From Hydrogenothermaceae bacterium (GTDB lineage: Bacteria > Aquificota > Aquificae > Hydrogenothermales > Hydrogenothermaceae): 7,501 nucleotides of DNA. The notes under the pieces were generated by a model that was given only the letters and a program-made list of their open reading frames with translations, searched no databases and was not told the origin of the DNA. The stretch covers positions 1 to 7,501 of the forward strand of contig JALSSE010000419.1 of NCBI GenBank assembly GCA_026984415.1. The letters are read 5' to 3'. This document shows, in pieces, positions 1 through 6,495 of the stretch; within the stretch, counting starts at the first letter, position 1; the number at the start of each line of letters is the position of its first letter. Both the position numbers and the translations under genes were made by a program.

Positions 1-511
1 TACATCAGGTTATGCTAAAGAAAGATTTGTAGGATTGTTAAATCCAATAGAGCATAGGACTGATACAGGTTATCAGGCATTCCAGTCTATACTGGCATTT
101 GTAAAAGGTGGTTTTTTAGGAGAAGGAATTGGAAATGGAACACAAAAACTAAGGTATATTCCTGAAATTCATACAGACTACATATACGCCCTTATTGGAG
201 AAGAAACAGGATTTTTAGGTGCAGTTTTTGTTATTTTCATATTTATTGTAATACTCTATAGAGGAGTAAAAATATCACTGAAAAAAGAAGACAGATTTAC
301 ACAGACTTTAGGTATAGGTTTAACATACTTGATAACACTACAGGCGTTATTTCATATACTTGTAAATGTCAGTCTTATGCCTTCAACTGGATTTACGCTA
401 CCATTCATAAGTTATGGAGGTTCTTCTCTACTTATGATGATGGTGTATGCTGGAATTCTACTTAGAATATCAAAAGAACCAGATAAAACACCTGTTTTTA
501 AAGGAAGATAA
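1..511 (+). CDS. ftsW: Septal peptidoglycan glycosyltransferase FtsW, 3' part
   Basis: This is the C-terminal part (169 codons, first full codon at base 2) of a SEDS-family polytopic membrane protein; the 5' end lies outside the window. FtsW polymerises lipid II into glycan strands at the septum together with a class B penicillin-binding protein. Visible family motifs are GYQAFQS (about 71-91), the loop IPEIHTDYIYALIGEE (about 158-205), and PSTGFTLPFISYGGSS (380-427) near the end. The Asp codon GAC at 176-178 in HTD matches the conserved Asp proposed as catalytic in FtsW and RodA. Three hydrophobic segments follow, from about 209, 300 and 392. RodA and SpoVE share these motifs, but murG and the divisome genes immediately downstream favour FtsW. 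The stop TAA (509-511) sits one base before the murG start. A TTG at 35 is internal and not a start. Confidence 0.95.
   Translation, partial: TSGYAKERFVGLLNPIEHRTDTGYQAFQSILAFVKGGFLGEGIGNGTQKLRYIPEIHTDYIYALIGEETGFLGAVFVIFIFIVILYRGVKISLKKEDRFTQTLGIGLTYLITLQALFHILVNVSLMPSTGFTLPFISYGGSSLLMMMVYAGILLRISKEPDKTPVFKGR
501..507 (+). promoter_or_regulatory. Ribosome binding site of murG, inside the end of ftsW
   Basis: AAGGAAG lies 5 bases before TTG at 513, inside the last codons of ftsW. Together with the conserved MurG N-terminus it decides for the TTG start over the in-frame ATG at 447. Confidence 0.7.
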
Positions 512-512
512 T

Positions 513-1580
513 TTGGGAAAAAAAGTTTTTATATCTGGTGGTGGAACAGGTGGACATTACTATCCTGCAATTGCAATTTCTGAAAAATTAAAAAACGAAA
601 ATTTTGAACTAATTTACATAGGAAAAAAAAAAGGAATAGAAGCAAAAAAAGGTTTTCCTTATGGAAAAAATATATTTTTTGAAATGGAAGGTATCAGGGG
701 AAAGTCAAAATTACAAAGTATAAAAAATAGTCTGAACCTTATAAGAACAACAATTAACACACTAAAAATAATGAAAAAAGAAAAACCAGAATTTTCAATA
801 TGTTTTGGTGGCTATACATCTGTTCCTGTAGGCATTGCTTCTATAATTTTAAGGGTTCCACTTTATATCCATGAACAAAACTCAATTCCATCTTTTACAA
901 ATAGATTATTAGGGAAATTTGCAAAAAAAGTGTTTATTACTTTTCCCCAAACAGAAAAATTTTTTAAAAAATCAAAAGTAATTGAGTCTGGATTACCAAT
1001 TAGAAAAACATTAAAAGAAAATCTAAACCTGAGAAAAGAAGAAGCAAGGAAAAAATTAGGAATAAAAAACAATAAATTTGTAATTTTTGTATTTGGCGGA
1101 AGTCAAGGTGCCAAAAAGTTAGGAGAGTTAACCGTTTCCCTTGCTAAAGATTTAGAAAATCTACAATTTATTCTTATCACAGGTAAAAATTTCAATCCAC
1201 CAAAAGACAAACCAAAAAACCTAATAACTGTTGAATATACAGAAGAAATGCACAATTTTTATAAATCAGCAGATTTGGTTATCTCAAGAGCTGGAGCAGG
1301 GACAGTTTATGAGCTTATGGCATTTAACAAATACAGCATTTACATACCTTTTCCTTTTGCTGCTTCAAATCACCAGTACTGGAATGTTAAATGGTTGAAA
1401 GATTTAGGTTTTTCAGACCTAATTGAAGAGAAAGATTTAACACAAAAAGTATTAAAAGATAAGATTTTAGAGTTAGTTAGAAAACAGGAAAAATTAAAAA
1501 ATATAAATTTAAAAAATTTAGTAAAATTAAATAGTGAAGAAATTATTGTAGACACTATAAAAGAGGAAATTGGTTGCTAA
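513..1580 (+). CDS. murG: UDP-GlcNAc:undecaprenyl-pyrophosphoryl-MurNAc-pentapeptide transferase MurG
   Basis: MurG is a GT28-family, GT-B fold, membrane-associated enzyme on the cytoplasmic face. It adds GlcNAc to lipid I to make lipid II, the FtsW substrate. The TTG start at 513 gives 355 residues, the same length as the E. coli protein. The first glycine loop GGGTGGH is at residues 9-15, GGYTSVP at 99-105, HEQN at 120-123, the third glycine loop GGSQGA at 195-200, RAGAGTVYEL (UDP-GlcNAc site) at 259-268, and HQYWN at 287-291. An in-frame ATG at 447 would add 22 residues (including NQIKHLF) that overlap ftsW and do not look like MurG, so it is rejected. The start is one base after the ftsW stop, which suggests translational coupling. 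A run of ten A at 623-632 lies in codons for Lys. Confidence 0.97.
   Translation: MGKKVFISGGGTGGHYYPAIAISEKLKNENFELIYIGKKKGIEAKKGFPYGKNIFFEMEGIRGKSKLQSIKNSLNLIRTTINTLKIMKKEKPEFSICFGGYTSVPVGIASIILRVPLYIHEQNSIPSFTNRLLGKFAKKVFITFPQTEKFFKKSKVIESGLPIRKTLKENLNLRKEEARKKLGIKNNKFVIFVFGGSQGAKKLGELTVSLAKDLENLQFILITGKNFNPPKDKPKNLITVEYTEEMHNFYKSADLVISRAGAGTVYELMAFNKYSIYIPFPFAASNHQYWNVKWLKDLGFSDLIEEKDLTQKVLKDKILELVRKQEKLKNINLKNLVKLNSEEIIVDTIKEEIGC
1563..1566 (+). promoter_or_regulatory. Ribosome binding site of murB, inside the end of murG
   Basis: GAGG ends 7 bases before TTG at 1574 and lies in the last murG codons. The next in-frame ATG of murB is at codon 133, far inside the conserved core, so this site supports the TTG start. 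Confidence 0.6.
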
Positions 1581-2458
1581 AAACATTAAAAAAAATTGAG
1601 TTTTCTGAAAATGTTGATTTAAAACATTTCTGCACTATAAAAATAGGAGGAAAGGGTAAGAAAATATACTTTCCAGAAGATATAAAACAGATTTCATATC
1701 TTATTCAAGAAGCCAATGACAAAAATACTCAATTTTTTCCTTTAGGAATAGGAAGTAATATAATTTTTGGTGATGGTTTAATAGATAAAGTATTTATCCA
1801 CTCAAAAAATCTAAAAAAATTCAATTTCTGGGAAGAAAACGAATATGTATTTTTAGAAGCAGAAGCAGGGGTAAGCTTTAAAACAGTTGTAAACTTTGTA
1901 AAAAAATACAACCTTGAAGGATTTGAAAACCTGTCAGGGATTCCTGCAACTATTGGCGGTGCAGTTGCAATGAATGCCGGTGCATTTGGCTCTGAGATTT
2001 TTGACCTTGTTGAAGAAGTTAAATGGATTGATTTTCACGGGAATATAAGAATATCTGAAAAATCAGAAATTGATTTTGGATACAGAAATACCCAGTTCCA
2101 AAAAGGGTCATTTGTTTATTCTGCAATTTTAAAACTAAAAAAATCAGAAAAAAACATACCAGAAATTATAAAAAATCATTTATTAGAAAGAAATAAAAAA
2201 CAACCATTAGATAAACCAACATCTGGCTCAACCTTTAAAAACCCTGAAAATTTCAGTGCTGGATATTTACTTGAAAAATCAGGTTTAAAAGGTAAAAGGA
2301 TTGGCAATATTGGTTTTTCAGAAAAACATTCAAACTTTTTAGTTAATTACGGAGATGCAAAATTTAAAGATTTAATAGAGCTTTTAGAAACTGCCGAAAA
2401 AAATGTATTAGATATATTTAATATAAAATTAGAAAGGGAAGTAAAAATTGTTAGATAG
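1574..2458 (+). CDS. murB: UDP-N-acetylenolpyruvoylglucosamine reductase MurB
   Basis: MurB is a cytoplasmic FAD enzyme that reduces the enolpyruvyl group of UDP-GlcNAc-enolpyruvate with NADPH to give UDP-MurNAc. The 294 residues show the FAD-binding signatures TIKIGG (21-26) and PLGIGSN (56-62), then SGIPATIGGAVAMNAGAFG (121-139), FGYRNTQF (168-175), GSTFKNP (218-224) and the C-terminal domain with FSEKHSNFLVN (248-258). By alignment from memory the catalytic residues are Arg171, the proton donor Ser219 and Glu289. Only 48 residues separate Arg171 and Ser219, against about 70 in E. coli, so the Tyr-loop insertion of type I MurB seems absent; this resembles the shorter type II enzymes. The TTG start overlaps the murG stop by 7 bases, leaving no room for the murC found here in many clusters. 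Confidence 0.96.
   Translation: MLKTLKKIEFSENVDLKHFCTIKIGGKGKKIYFPEDIKQISYLIQEANDKNTQFFPLGIGSNIIFGDGLIDKVFIHSKNLKKFNFWEENEYVFLEAEAGVSFKTVVNFVKKYNLEGFENLSGIPATIGGAVAMNAGAFGSEIFDLVEEVKWIDFHGNIRISEKSEIDFGYRNTQFQKGSFVYSAILKLKKSEKNIPEIIKNHLLERNKKQPLDKPTSGSTFKNPENFSAGYLLEKSGLKGKRIGNIGFSEKHSNFLVNYGDAKFKDLIELLETAEKNVLDIFNIKLEREVKIVR
2433..2441 (+). promoter_or_regulatory. Ribosome binding site of ddl, inside the end of murB
   Basis: AAAGGGAAG lies 6 bases before TTG at 2448, within the codons for the last MurB residues (around REVK). It is a weaker match than at the other junctions. No other standard in-frame start occurs before the conserved core, so it supports TTG at 2448. Confidence 0.5.
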
Positions 2459-3422
2459 TAAAGTTATTGAAAAAAAAGAAAAAGATTTTTTAAAAAATCT
2501 AAAAATAGCCCTTCTTTACGGTGGAACATCTTCCGAAAGGGGGATTTCTATCAAAAGTGGAAAAGCAGTTGAAAATATTTTTTTCAATCTTGGTTTAAAC
2601 TACAAAGTTTTTGACCCTTTAAATAAAGAAACATTTGTAAACCAGTTAGTAGATTTCAACCCAGATGTCGTATTTATTGCCTTACATGGAAAAGGTGGAG
2701 AAGATGGGACTATACAGGGATTATTAGATTACCTTGGATTTACATATACAGGTTCAGGTTTAAAGGCAAGTGCTGTGGCTATGGACAAAGCATTAACAAA
2801 AACCATTTTAAAAGCAAATAATCTGCCTGTTCCAGAAGGGTTTGTTTTACATTCTGAAAACGAATTAAAAAAGATAAAAGAAAAAATAGATTTTCCAGTG
2901 GTTGTTAAAGCCAATAGCGAAGGTTCTTCTGTAGGAGTATTCATTGTTGAGAGTTTAGATGGTTTAGGAGGAAAAGTAAAAGATTGCTTTAAATTAGATA
3001 GTAAAGTGATAATAGAAAAATTTGTAGAAGGAAGAGAACTTACAGTAAGTATTCTAAATGGAAAACCACTTGAGATTGTAGAAATAAAAGTTGAAGATGG
3101 GTTTTATGATTATAAGAACAAATACATAACTGGAAAAACTAAGTACATATGTCCAGCTGAAATAGAAACAGACATTTATAAAAATTTGCAAGACCTATCA
3201 TTAGAAGCTTATAATTTAATTGGCTGTAAAGGGGCTGCAAGGGTTGATATTATCTTAGATAAGAATTCTAATCCGTACATACTTGAAATTAATACAATTC
3301 CCGGATTAACAGAAAAAAGTTTACTTCCTAAAGCAGCAAAAGCAGCAGGTTTTTCATTTGAAGATTTAATACTGGAAATGGTATGGGGAGCTATAGATGA
3401 CACGAAGACAGCGAAGAAATAA
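2448..3422 (+). CDS. ddl: D-alanine--D-alanine ligase
   Basis: Ddl is a cytoplasmic ATP-grasp enzyme joining two D-Ala into the dipeptide that MurF adds to the peptidoglycan precursor. The 324 residues carry LLYGGTSSER (22-31), the HGKGGEDGTIQG motif (80-91), KASAVAMDKALTK (106-118), the KANSEGSSVGV loop (154-164), EKFVEGRELTV (190-200), DYKNKY (221-226), PAE (236-238), and RVDI (265-268) followed by the metal and second D-Ala region LEINTIPGLTEKSLLPKAA (279-297). DYxxKY rather than a VanA-type loop fits a D-Ala-D-Ala ligase, not a D-lactate ligase. About 18 lysine-rich residues precede the first core strand (KIALLYGG), a slight N-terminal extension that seems real because no other start codon is available. 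The TTG start overlaps murB by 11 bases, and the 3' end overlaps ftsQ by 26. Confidence 0.96.
   Translation: MLDSKVIEKKEKDFLKNLKIALLYGGTSSERGISIKSGKAVENIFFNLGLNYKVFDPLNKETFVNQLVDFNPDVVFIALHGKGGEDGTIQGLLDYLGFTYTGSGLKASAVAMDKALTKTILKANNLPVPEGFVLHSENELKKIKEKIDFPVVVKANSEGSSVGVFIVESLDGLGGKVKDCFKLDSKVIIEKFVEGRELTVSILNGKPLEIVEIKVEDGFYDYKNKYITGKTKYICPAEIETDIYKNLQDLSLEAYNLIGCKGAARVDIILDKNSNPYILEINTIPGLTEKSLLPKAAKAAGFSFEDLILEMVWGAIDDTKTAKK
2483..2500 (+). repeat. 18-base perfect palindrome in the start of ddl
   Basis: AGATTTTTTAAAAAATCT is its own reverse complement and lies in codons 12-18 of ddl. It could fold in RNA, but the bases are nearly all A and T, so it may be chance from Phe, Leu, Lys and Asn codons. 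Confidence 0.4.
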
Positions 3423-4104
3423 AAAAAAGAAAAAAATTAAATATTTTTTAGTATTTTTATGGATTTTTGTTTGTTCTATTTTTGGATACTTTGCACCAAC
3501 AATTCCAGCTGTTAAAAAACTTGTTGAAATAAAAGAAGTTAATGTTTATGGCACAGATAAACTAAAAAAAGAAGATTTAAAAAAGATATTTGCTTCACAA
3601 AACTGGTTTTTTTTAAAAACAGATGAGGTTAAGAATAAATTAAAAAACTATCCATTTATTAAAGATGTTTATGTAGAGAGACTTTTTGTAGGAAAAGTAA
3701 ACCTTAAGATTTTAGAAAGGAAACCTTTTGCCATCTTAAAATATAAAAACAAAAATTATATTATAGATAATGATGGTATAATATTAAATAGGGAGTACTA
3801 TAGTAAAAATGAAATAAAAAAGTTAAAAGTATACGTTATCTTGAATGATAGAAAATTGAATAAAGAAAGATTAAAAGAGGTTTATAAAATTTACAGAACC
3901 TTTAAAAAACTAAAAATTAAAAAGTACATAGTTAATATGAGTCAGATAACCTGCATTTTGGACGATAATAAGATATTGGTCTTCAGTACAGAAGACTTAG
4001 ACAAAAGTATAAGGAGAGCTATGGTTTTTTTAAAGAAAAAAGACATAAACCAGTTTAGTTACTTAAATTTCAGTTTTGATTCTATTGTGGTGGCAAGGAG
4101 ATAA
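3397..4104 (+). CDS. ftsQ: Cell division protein FtsQ
   Basis: FtsQ is a bitopic inner-membrane protein that links early divisome proteins to FtsL and FtsB; it has no known enzymatic role. The 235 residues (E. coli 276) show a very basic cytoplasmic tail (1-15, RRQRRNKKKKK), one transmembrane segment (about 16-33), a POTRA domain (about 44-110, from IKEVNVYG through YPFIKDVYVERLF to LKILERKP) and a beta domain (about 111-235, with IIDNDGIIL near its start and LNFSFDSIVVARR at its end). FtsQ is weakly conserved, so identity rests on architecture and on the position between ddl and ftsA. ATG at 3397 lies 26 bases inside ddl, with GGGGAG at 3385-3390 six bases upstream. The tail codons include a run of eight A at 3421-3428. 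Confidence 0.9.
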   Translation: MTRRQRRNKKKKKIKYFLVFLWIFVCSIFGYFAPTIPAVKKLVEIKEVNVYGTDKLKKEDLKKIFASQNWFFLKTDEVKNKLKNYPFIKDVYVERLFVGKVNLKILERKPFAILKYKNKNYIIDNDGIILNREYYSKNEIKKLKVYVILNDRKLNKERLKEVYKIYRTFKKLKIKKYIVNMSQITCILDDNKILVFSTEDLDKSIRRAMVFLKKKDINQFSYLNFSFDSIVVARR

Positions 4105-4106
4105 AT

Positions 4107-5351
4107 ATGGAAAAAGAAAATATCATTGTGGCTTTAGATATAGGTACATCTAAAGTTGCTACAGTGGTAGGTGATATTGACGAATTAGGAGACCTACACA
4201 TCATAGGATTTGGAGAAGTTCCATCAACAGGCATTGAAAAAGGAATAGTTATTAAACCTAATGATGCAATCAGGTCAATAAGAGAATCTATTAATCAGGC
4301 AGAAACAACAGCAGGACTAAAAATCAACAGTGCAATAGTAAACATAGGTGGACCACATTTAGAATGTCAGAATGAAAGGGAGTTTTTAACTTTTAACATT
4401 TCACAAAAAGAAATAGACAACCACGATATAGATTCTTTAATAGAAAAAGTTTCATCAAAAATTTCAAAAGAAAATTACGAAATAATCCACATTTTACCTA
4501 AAAAATTTATTTTAGACGATGAAAACGAAGTTTTAGACCCAGTTAATATGATAGGTTCTAAATTAGAAGCAGAATTCCACATTGTTTTAGACAAAATAAA
4601 CTCCTACCAGAACTTAAAAAGAGTAGTACAGGCAGCAGGTATAAAACCTGTTAACTTTATTGCCAACTCTATAGCTTCCTCAATGGCAACATTATATCCA
4701 GAAGAAAAAGATATGGGTGTAATTGTTATGGATATTGGAGGAGGAACAACAGATATAGCAATATACAAGGAAGGAAGTATTGAATACACAAAATCTTATC
4801 CATTAGGTGGGAATCAGGTAACAATGGATATAGCCCATAGATTTAAAATTTCAAGGGATGATGCAGAAGCGATAAAAAAAGAGTTTGGAATGTCTATCGT
4901 TGAAGGTGCAAATGCAAAAGAGATAATAGATATATACCCAAGAGGTTCTGAAGAACCTATCCAGATAGAAAGATACGAACTTATAGATACTATAGAAGCA
5001 AGGTTAAGCGAAATATTTGAAATACTAAAAACAGAACTTGGGAAAACAGGATATTTAGGAAAAGTAAATGCTGGAATTGTTCTTACAGGTGGAGTAGCAA
5101 ACACTCCTTTAATAAGAGATTTAGCAGAAGAGGTATTTGGAATTGATGTAAGAATTGGAAAACCTAAAGATTACAGGGGGTTCAGTGATAAAATTGCATA
5201 TCCAGAATACTCAACAACAATTGGAATGTTGACATTCCTGAAAAATAGCTCAAACTTTTATACAAACGAGATTGTAAATTCAAACCATTCATTGGATATG
5301 TTTAGTTTTGGAAAAAAACTTTTAGAAAAAATAAAGAATCTTTTTTATTGA
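4107..5351 (+). CDS. ftsA: Cell division protein FtsA, actin-like FtsZ membrane tether
   Basis: FtsA is an actin-fold ATP-binding protein that anchors FtsZ filaments to the membrane and recruits later division proteins. The 414 residues (E. coli 420) contain phosphate loop 1 ALDIGTSKVATVVG (9-22), the FtsA-specific 1C region about 85-165, phosphate loop 2 VMDIGGGTTDIAIY (207-220), and the adenosine motif GIVLTGGVANTP (323-334). The last residues, FSFGKKLLEKIKNLFY (399-414), form a likely amphipathic helix matching the usual C-terminal membrane-targeting sequence, after a short polar linker. ATG at 4107 is two bases after the ftsQ stop. AAGGAG at 4095-4100 lies in the last ftsQ codons, 6 bases upstream, so coupling with ftsQ is likely. 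MreB and DnaK share the fold, but the 1C region, the tail and the ftsZ neighbour make FtsA clear. Confidence 0.97.
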   Translation: MEKENIIVALDIGTSKVATVVGDIDELGDLHIIGFGEVPSTGIEKGIVIKPNDAIRSIRESINQAETTAGLKINSAIVNIGGPHLECQNEREFLTFNISQKEIDNHDIDSLIEKVSSKISKENYEIIHILPKKFILDDENEVLDPVNMIGSKLEAEFHIVLDKINSYQNLKRVVQAAGIKPVNFIANSIASSMATLYPEEKDMGVIVMDIGGGTTDIAIYKEGSIEYTKSYPLGGNQVTMDIAHRFKISRDDAEAIKKEFGMSIVEGANAKEIIDIYPRGSEEPIQIERYELIDTIEARLSEIFEILKTELGKTGYLGKVNAGIVLTGGVANTPLIRDLAEEVFGIDVRIGKPKDYRGFSDKIAYPEYSTTIGMLTFLKNSSNFYTNEIVNSNHSLDMFSFGKKLLEKIKNLFY

Positions 5352-5357
5352 TGTTTT

Positions 5358-5363
5358 AGGAGG
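5358..5363 (+). promoter_or_regulatory. Consensus Shine-Dalgarno site of ftsZ
   Basis: AGGAGG, continued by GT, lies 7 bases before ATG at 5371. It is the strongest ribosome binding site in the window and the only one fully outside a coding region, within the 19-base ftsA-ftsZ gap. This suggests ftsZ is translated independently and more strongly than its neighbours. Confidence 0.85.
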
Positions 5364-5370
5364 GTAACAA

Positions 5371-6495
5371 ATGGAAAATTTTAACTACGATGCAAAAAAC
5401 CCATCAAGAATAAAAGTTTTTGGTGTTGGTGGCGGTGGTAGTAATGCTGTTGCAAGAATGTTTCAAGAAGGACTTCAAGATGTTGAATTATACATAGTAA
5501 ATACAGATTTACAACATCTAAACTCTTTACCAGTTCCAAATAAAATCCATATTGGAGAATCTATAACAAGAGGATTAGGTGCAGGCTCAAAACCAGAAAT
5601 AGGAGAAGAAGCTGCAAGGGAAAATTTAGACCAGATAAAAGAAGCATTAGAAGACTCAGATATGGTTTTTATAGCTGCAGGATTAGGAGGTGGAACTGGA
5701 ACAGGGGCAGTTCCAGTAATAGCTGAGGCAGCCAAAGAGTTAGGTATATTAACTGTTGCTGTTGTAACAAAACCTTTTGTGTTTGAAGGAAAAATAAGAG
5801 GTCAGATAGCAGAACAGGGATTAGAAAATTTAAGAAACAAAGTTGATACATACATTGTAATCCACAACCAGAGATTACTATCTATTGCTGGAAGAAATTT
5901 AGCTTTTGGTGAAGCTTTCAAACTTGTTGACAATATACTTTATAGGGCAGTTAGAGGAATTACAGACTTAATTTTAGCACCTGCATTAATTAACCTTGAC
6001 TTTGCAGATGTAAAAACAGTTATGGAAAACAGTGGAAAAGCTCTAATAGGTGTTGGTAGCGGAAAAGGTGAAAACAAAATAGATGAAGCTGTAATTTCTG
6101 CAACTACTTCCCCACTATTAGAAGGAACATCCATAGAAGGTTCAAAAAGATTACTTGTTAATATTGAAGTTAGTCCTGATTTATCTTTCCTTGAAGTTGA
6201 TGAAGCAATATCACAGATAAAAGAGCAAGCCCACGAAGAAGCTCAAATTATATTTGGTGCTTCCATTGACCATAATGCAGAAGATGAAATGAAAGTTACA
6301 GTAGTTGCTACAGACTTTGAAGGTGAAGAACAGGAAGTTAAAGCAAAAAGCAGTGTATTAAAAAGCAGAATGAAAACAAAATTACAGAAAGAAAAAGAAG
6401 ACGAAATTCCCAAAAGACCGTTTATTACAGAAACAAGCTACGATGAGTTAGATATTCCAGCTTATATTAGAAAACGGAAAGGTGATATCAATTGA
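5371..6495 (+). CDS. ftsZ: Cell division GTPase FtsZ
   Basis: FtsZ is the tubulin-like GTPase that polymerises into the Z-ring at mid-cell. The 374 residues (E. coli 383) begin with a short N-terminal tail, then IKVFGVGGGGSNAV (14-27), NTDLQHL (44-50), the signature GGGTGTG (106-112), KPFVFEGKIRG (134-144), and the synergy loop NLDFADV (208-214). In that loop Asp210 and Asp213 match the catalytic residues of E. coli, so a full GTPase site is expected. The C-terminal GTPase-activating half ends near 316. A charged linker of about 40 residues follows, and then the FtsA-binding peptide LDIPAYIRKRKG (360-371). VIHNQ (163-167) replaces the more usual VIPND, which I recall as VIHND in Aquifex. The ATG has a consensus ribosome site; the TGA stop overlaps the pgsA start by 4 bases. 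Confidence 0.98.
   Translation: MENFNYDAKNPSRIKVFGVGGGGSNAVARMFQEGLQDVELYIVNTDLQHLNSLPVPNKIHIGESITRGLGAGSKPEIGEEAARENLDQIKEALEDSDMVFIAAGLGGGTGTGAVPVIAEAAKELGILTVAVVTKPFVFEGKIRGQIAEQGLENLRNKVDTYIVIHNQRLLSIAGRNLAFGEAFKLVDNILYRAVRGITDLILAPALINLDFADVKTVMENSGKALIGVGSGKGENKIDEAVISATTSPLLEGTSIEGSKRLLVNIEVSPDLSFLEVDEAISQIKEQAHEEAQIIFGASIDHNAEDEMKVTVVATDFEGEEQEVKAKSSVLKSRMKTKLQKEKEDEIPKRPFITETSYDELDIPAYIRKRKGDIN
6479..6486 (+). promoter_or_regulatory. Ribosome binding site of pgsA, inside the last codons of ftsZ
   Basis: AAGGTGAT lies 5 bases before TTG at 6492 and fits the usual complement of the 16S rRNA 3' end (AGGTGAT) well. It is formed by codons for the final Lys-Gly-Asp of FtsZ. The next in-frame ATG is at codon 98, inside the conserved core, so it supports the TTG start. 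Confidence 0.65.

Noticed and set aside
1..511. RodA or SpoVE instead of FtsW
   Set aside because: The motifs are shared by the SEDS family, but position just before murG and the division genes favours FtsW.
447..512. ATG at 447 as the murG start
   Set aside because: It adds 22 residues unlike any MurG N-terminus that overlap ftsW in another frame; TTG at 513 has a ribosome site and gives the conserved beginning.
3979..3996. Inverted repeat GTCTTC / GAAGAC in ftsQ
   Set aside because: Six-base arms with a 6-base loop inside a coding region and no T run; expected by chance in a window of this size.
4814..5104. Minus-strand open frames opposite ftsA, ftsZ and other genes
   Set aside because: They mirror conserved plus-strand genes, have no ribosome site I can see and no recognisable protein motif; they are shadows.
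5229..5264. Possible ftsZ promoter in the end of ftsA, TTGACA at 5229 with TATACA at 5259
   Set aside because: The spacer is 24 bases, too long for a sigma-70 type promoter, and the hexamer at the right spacing (near 5252) does not match a -10 box.
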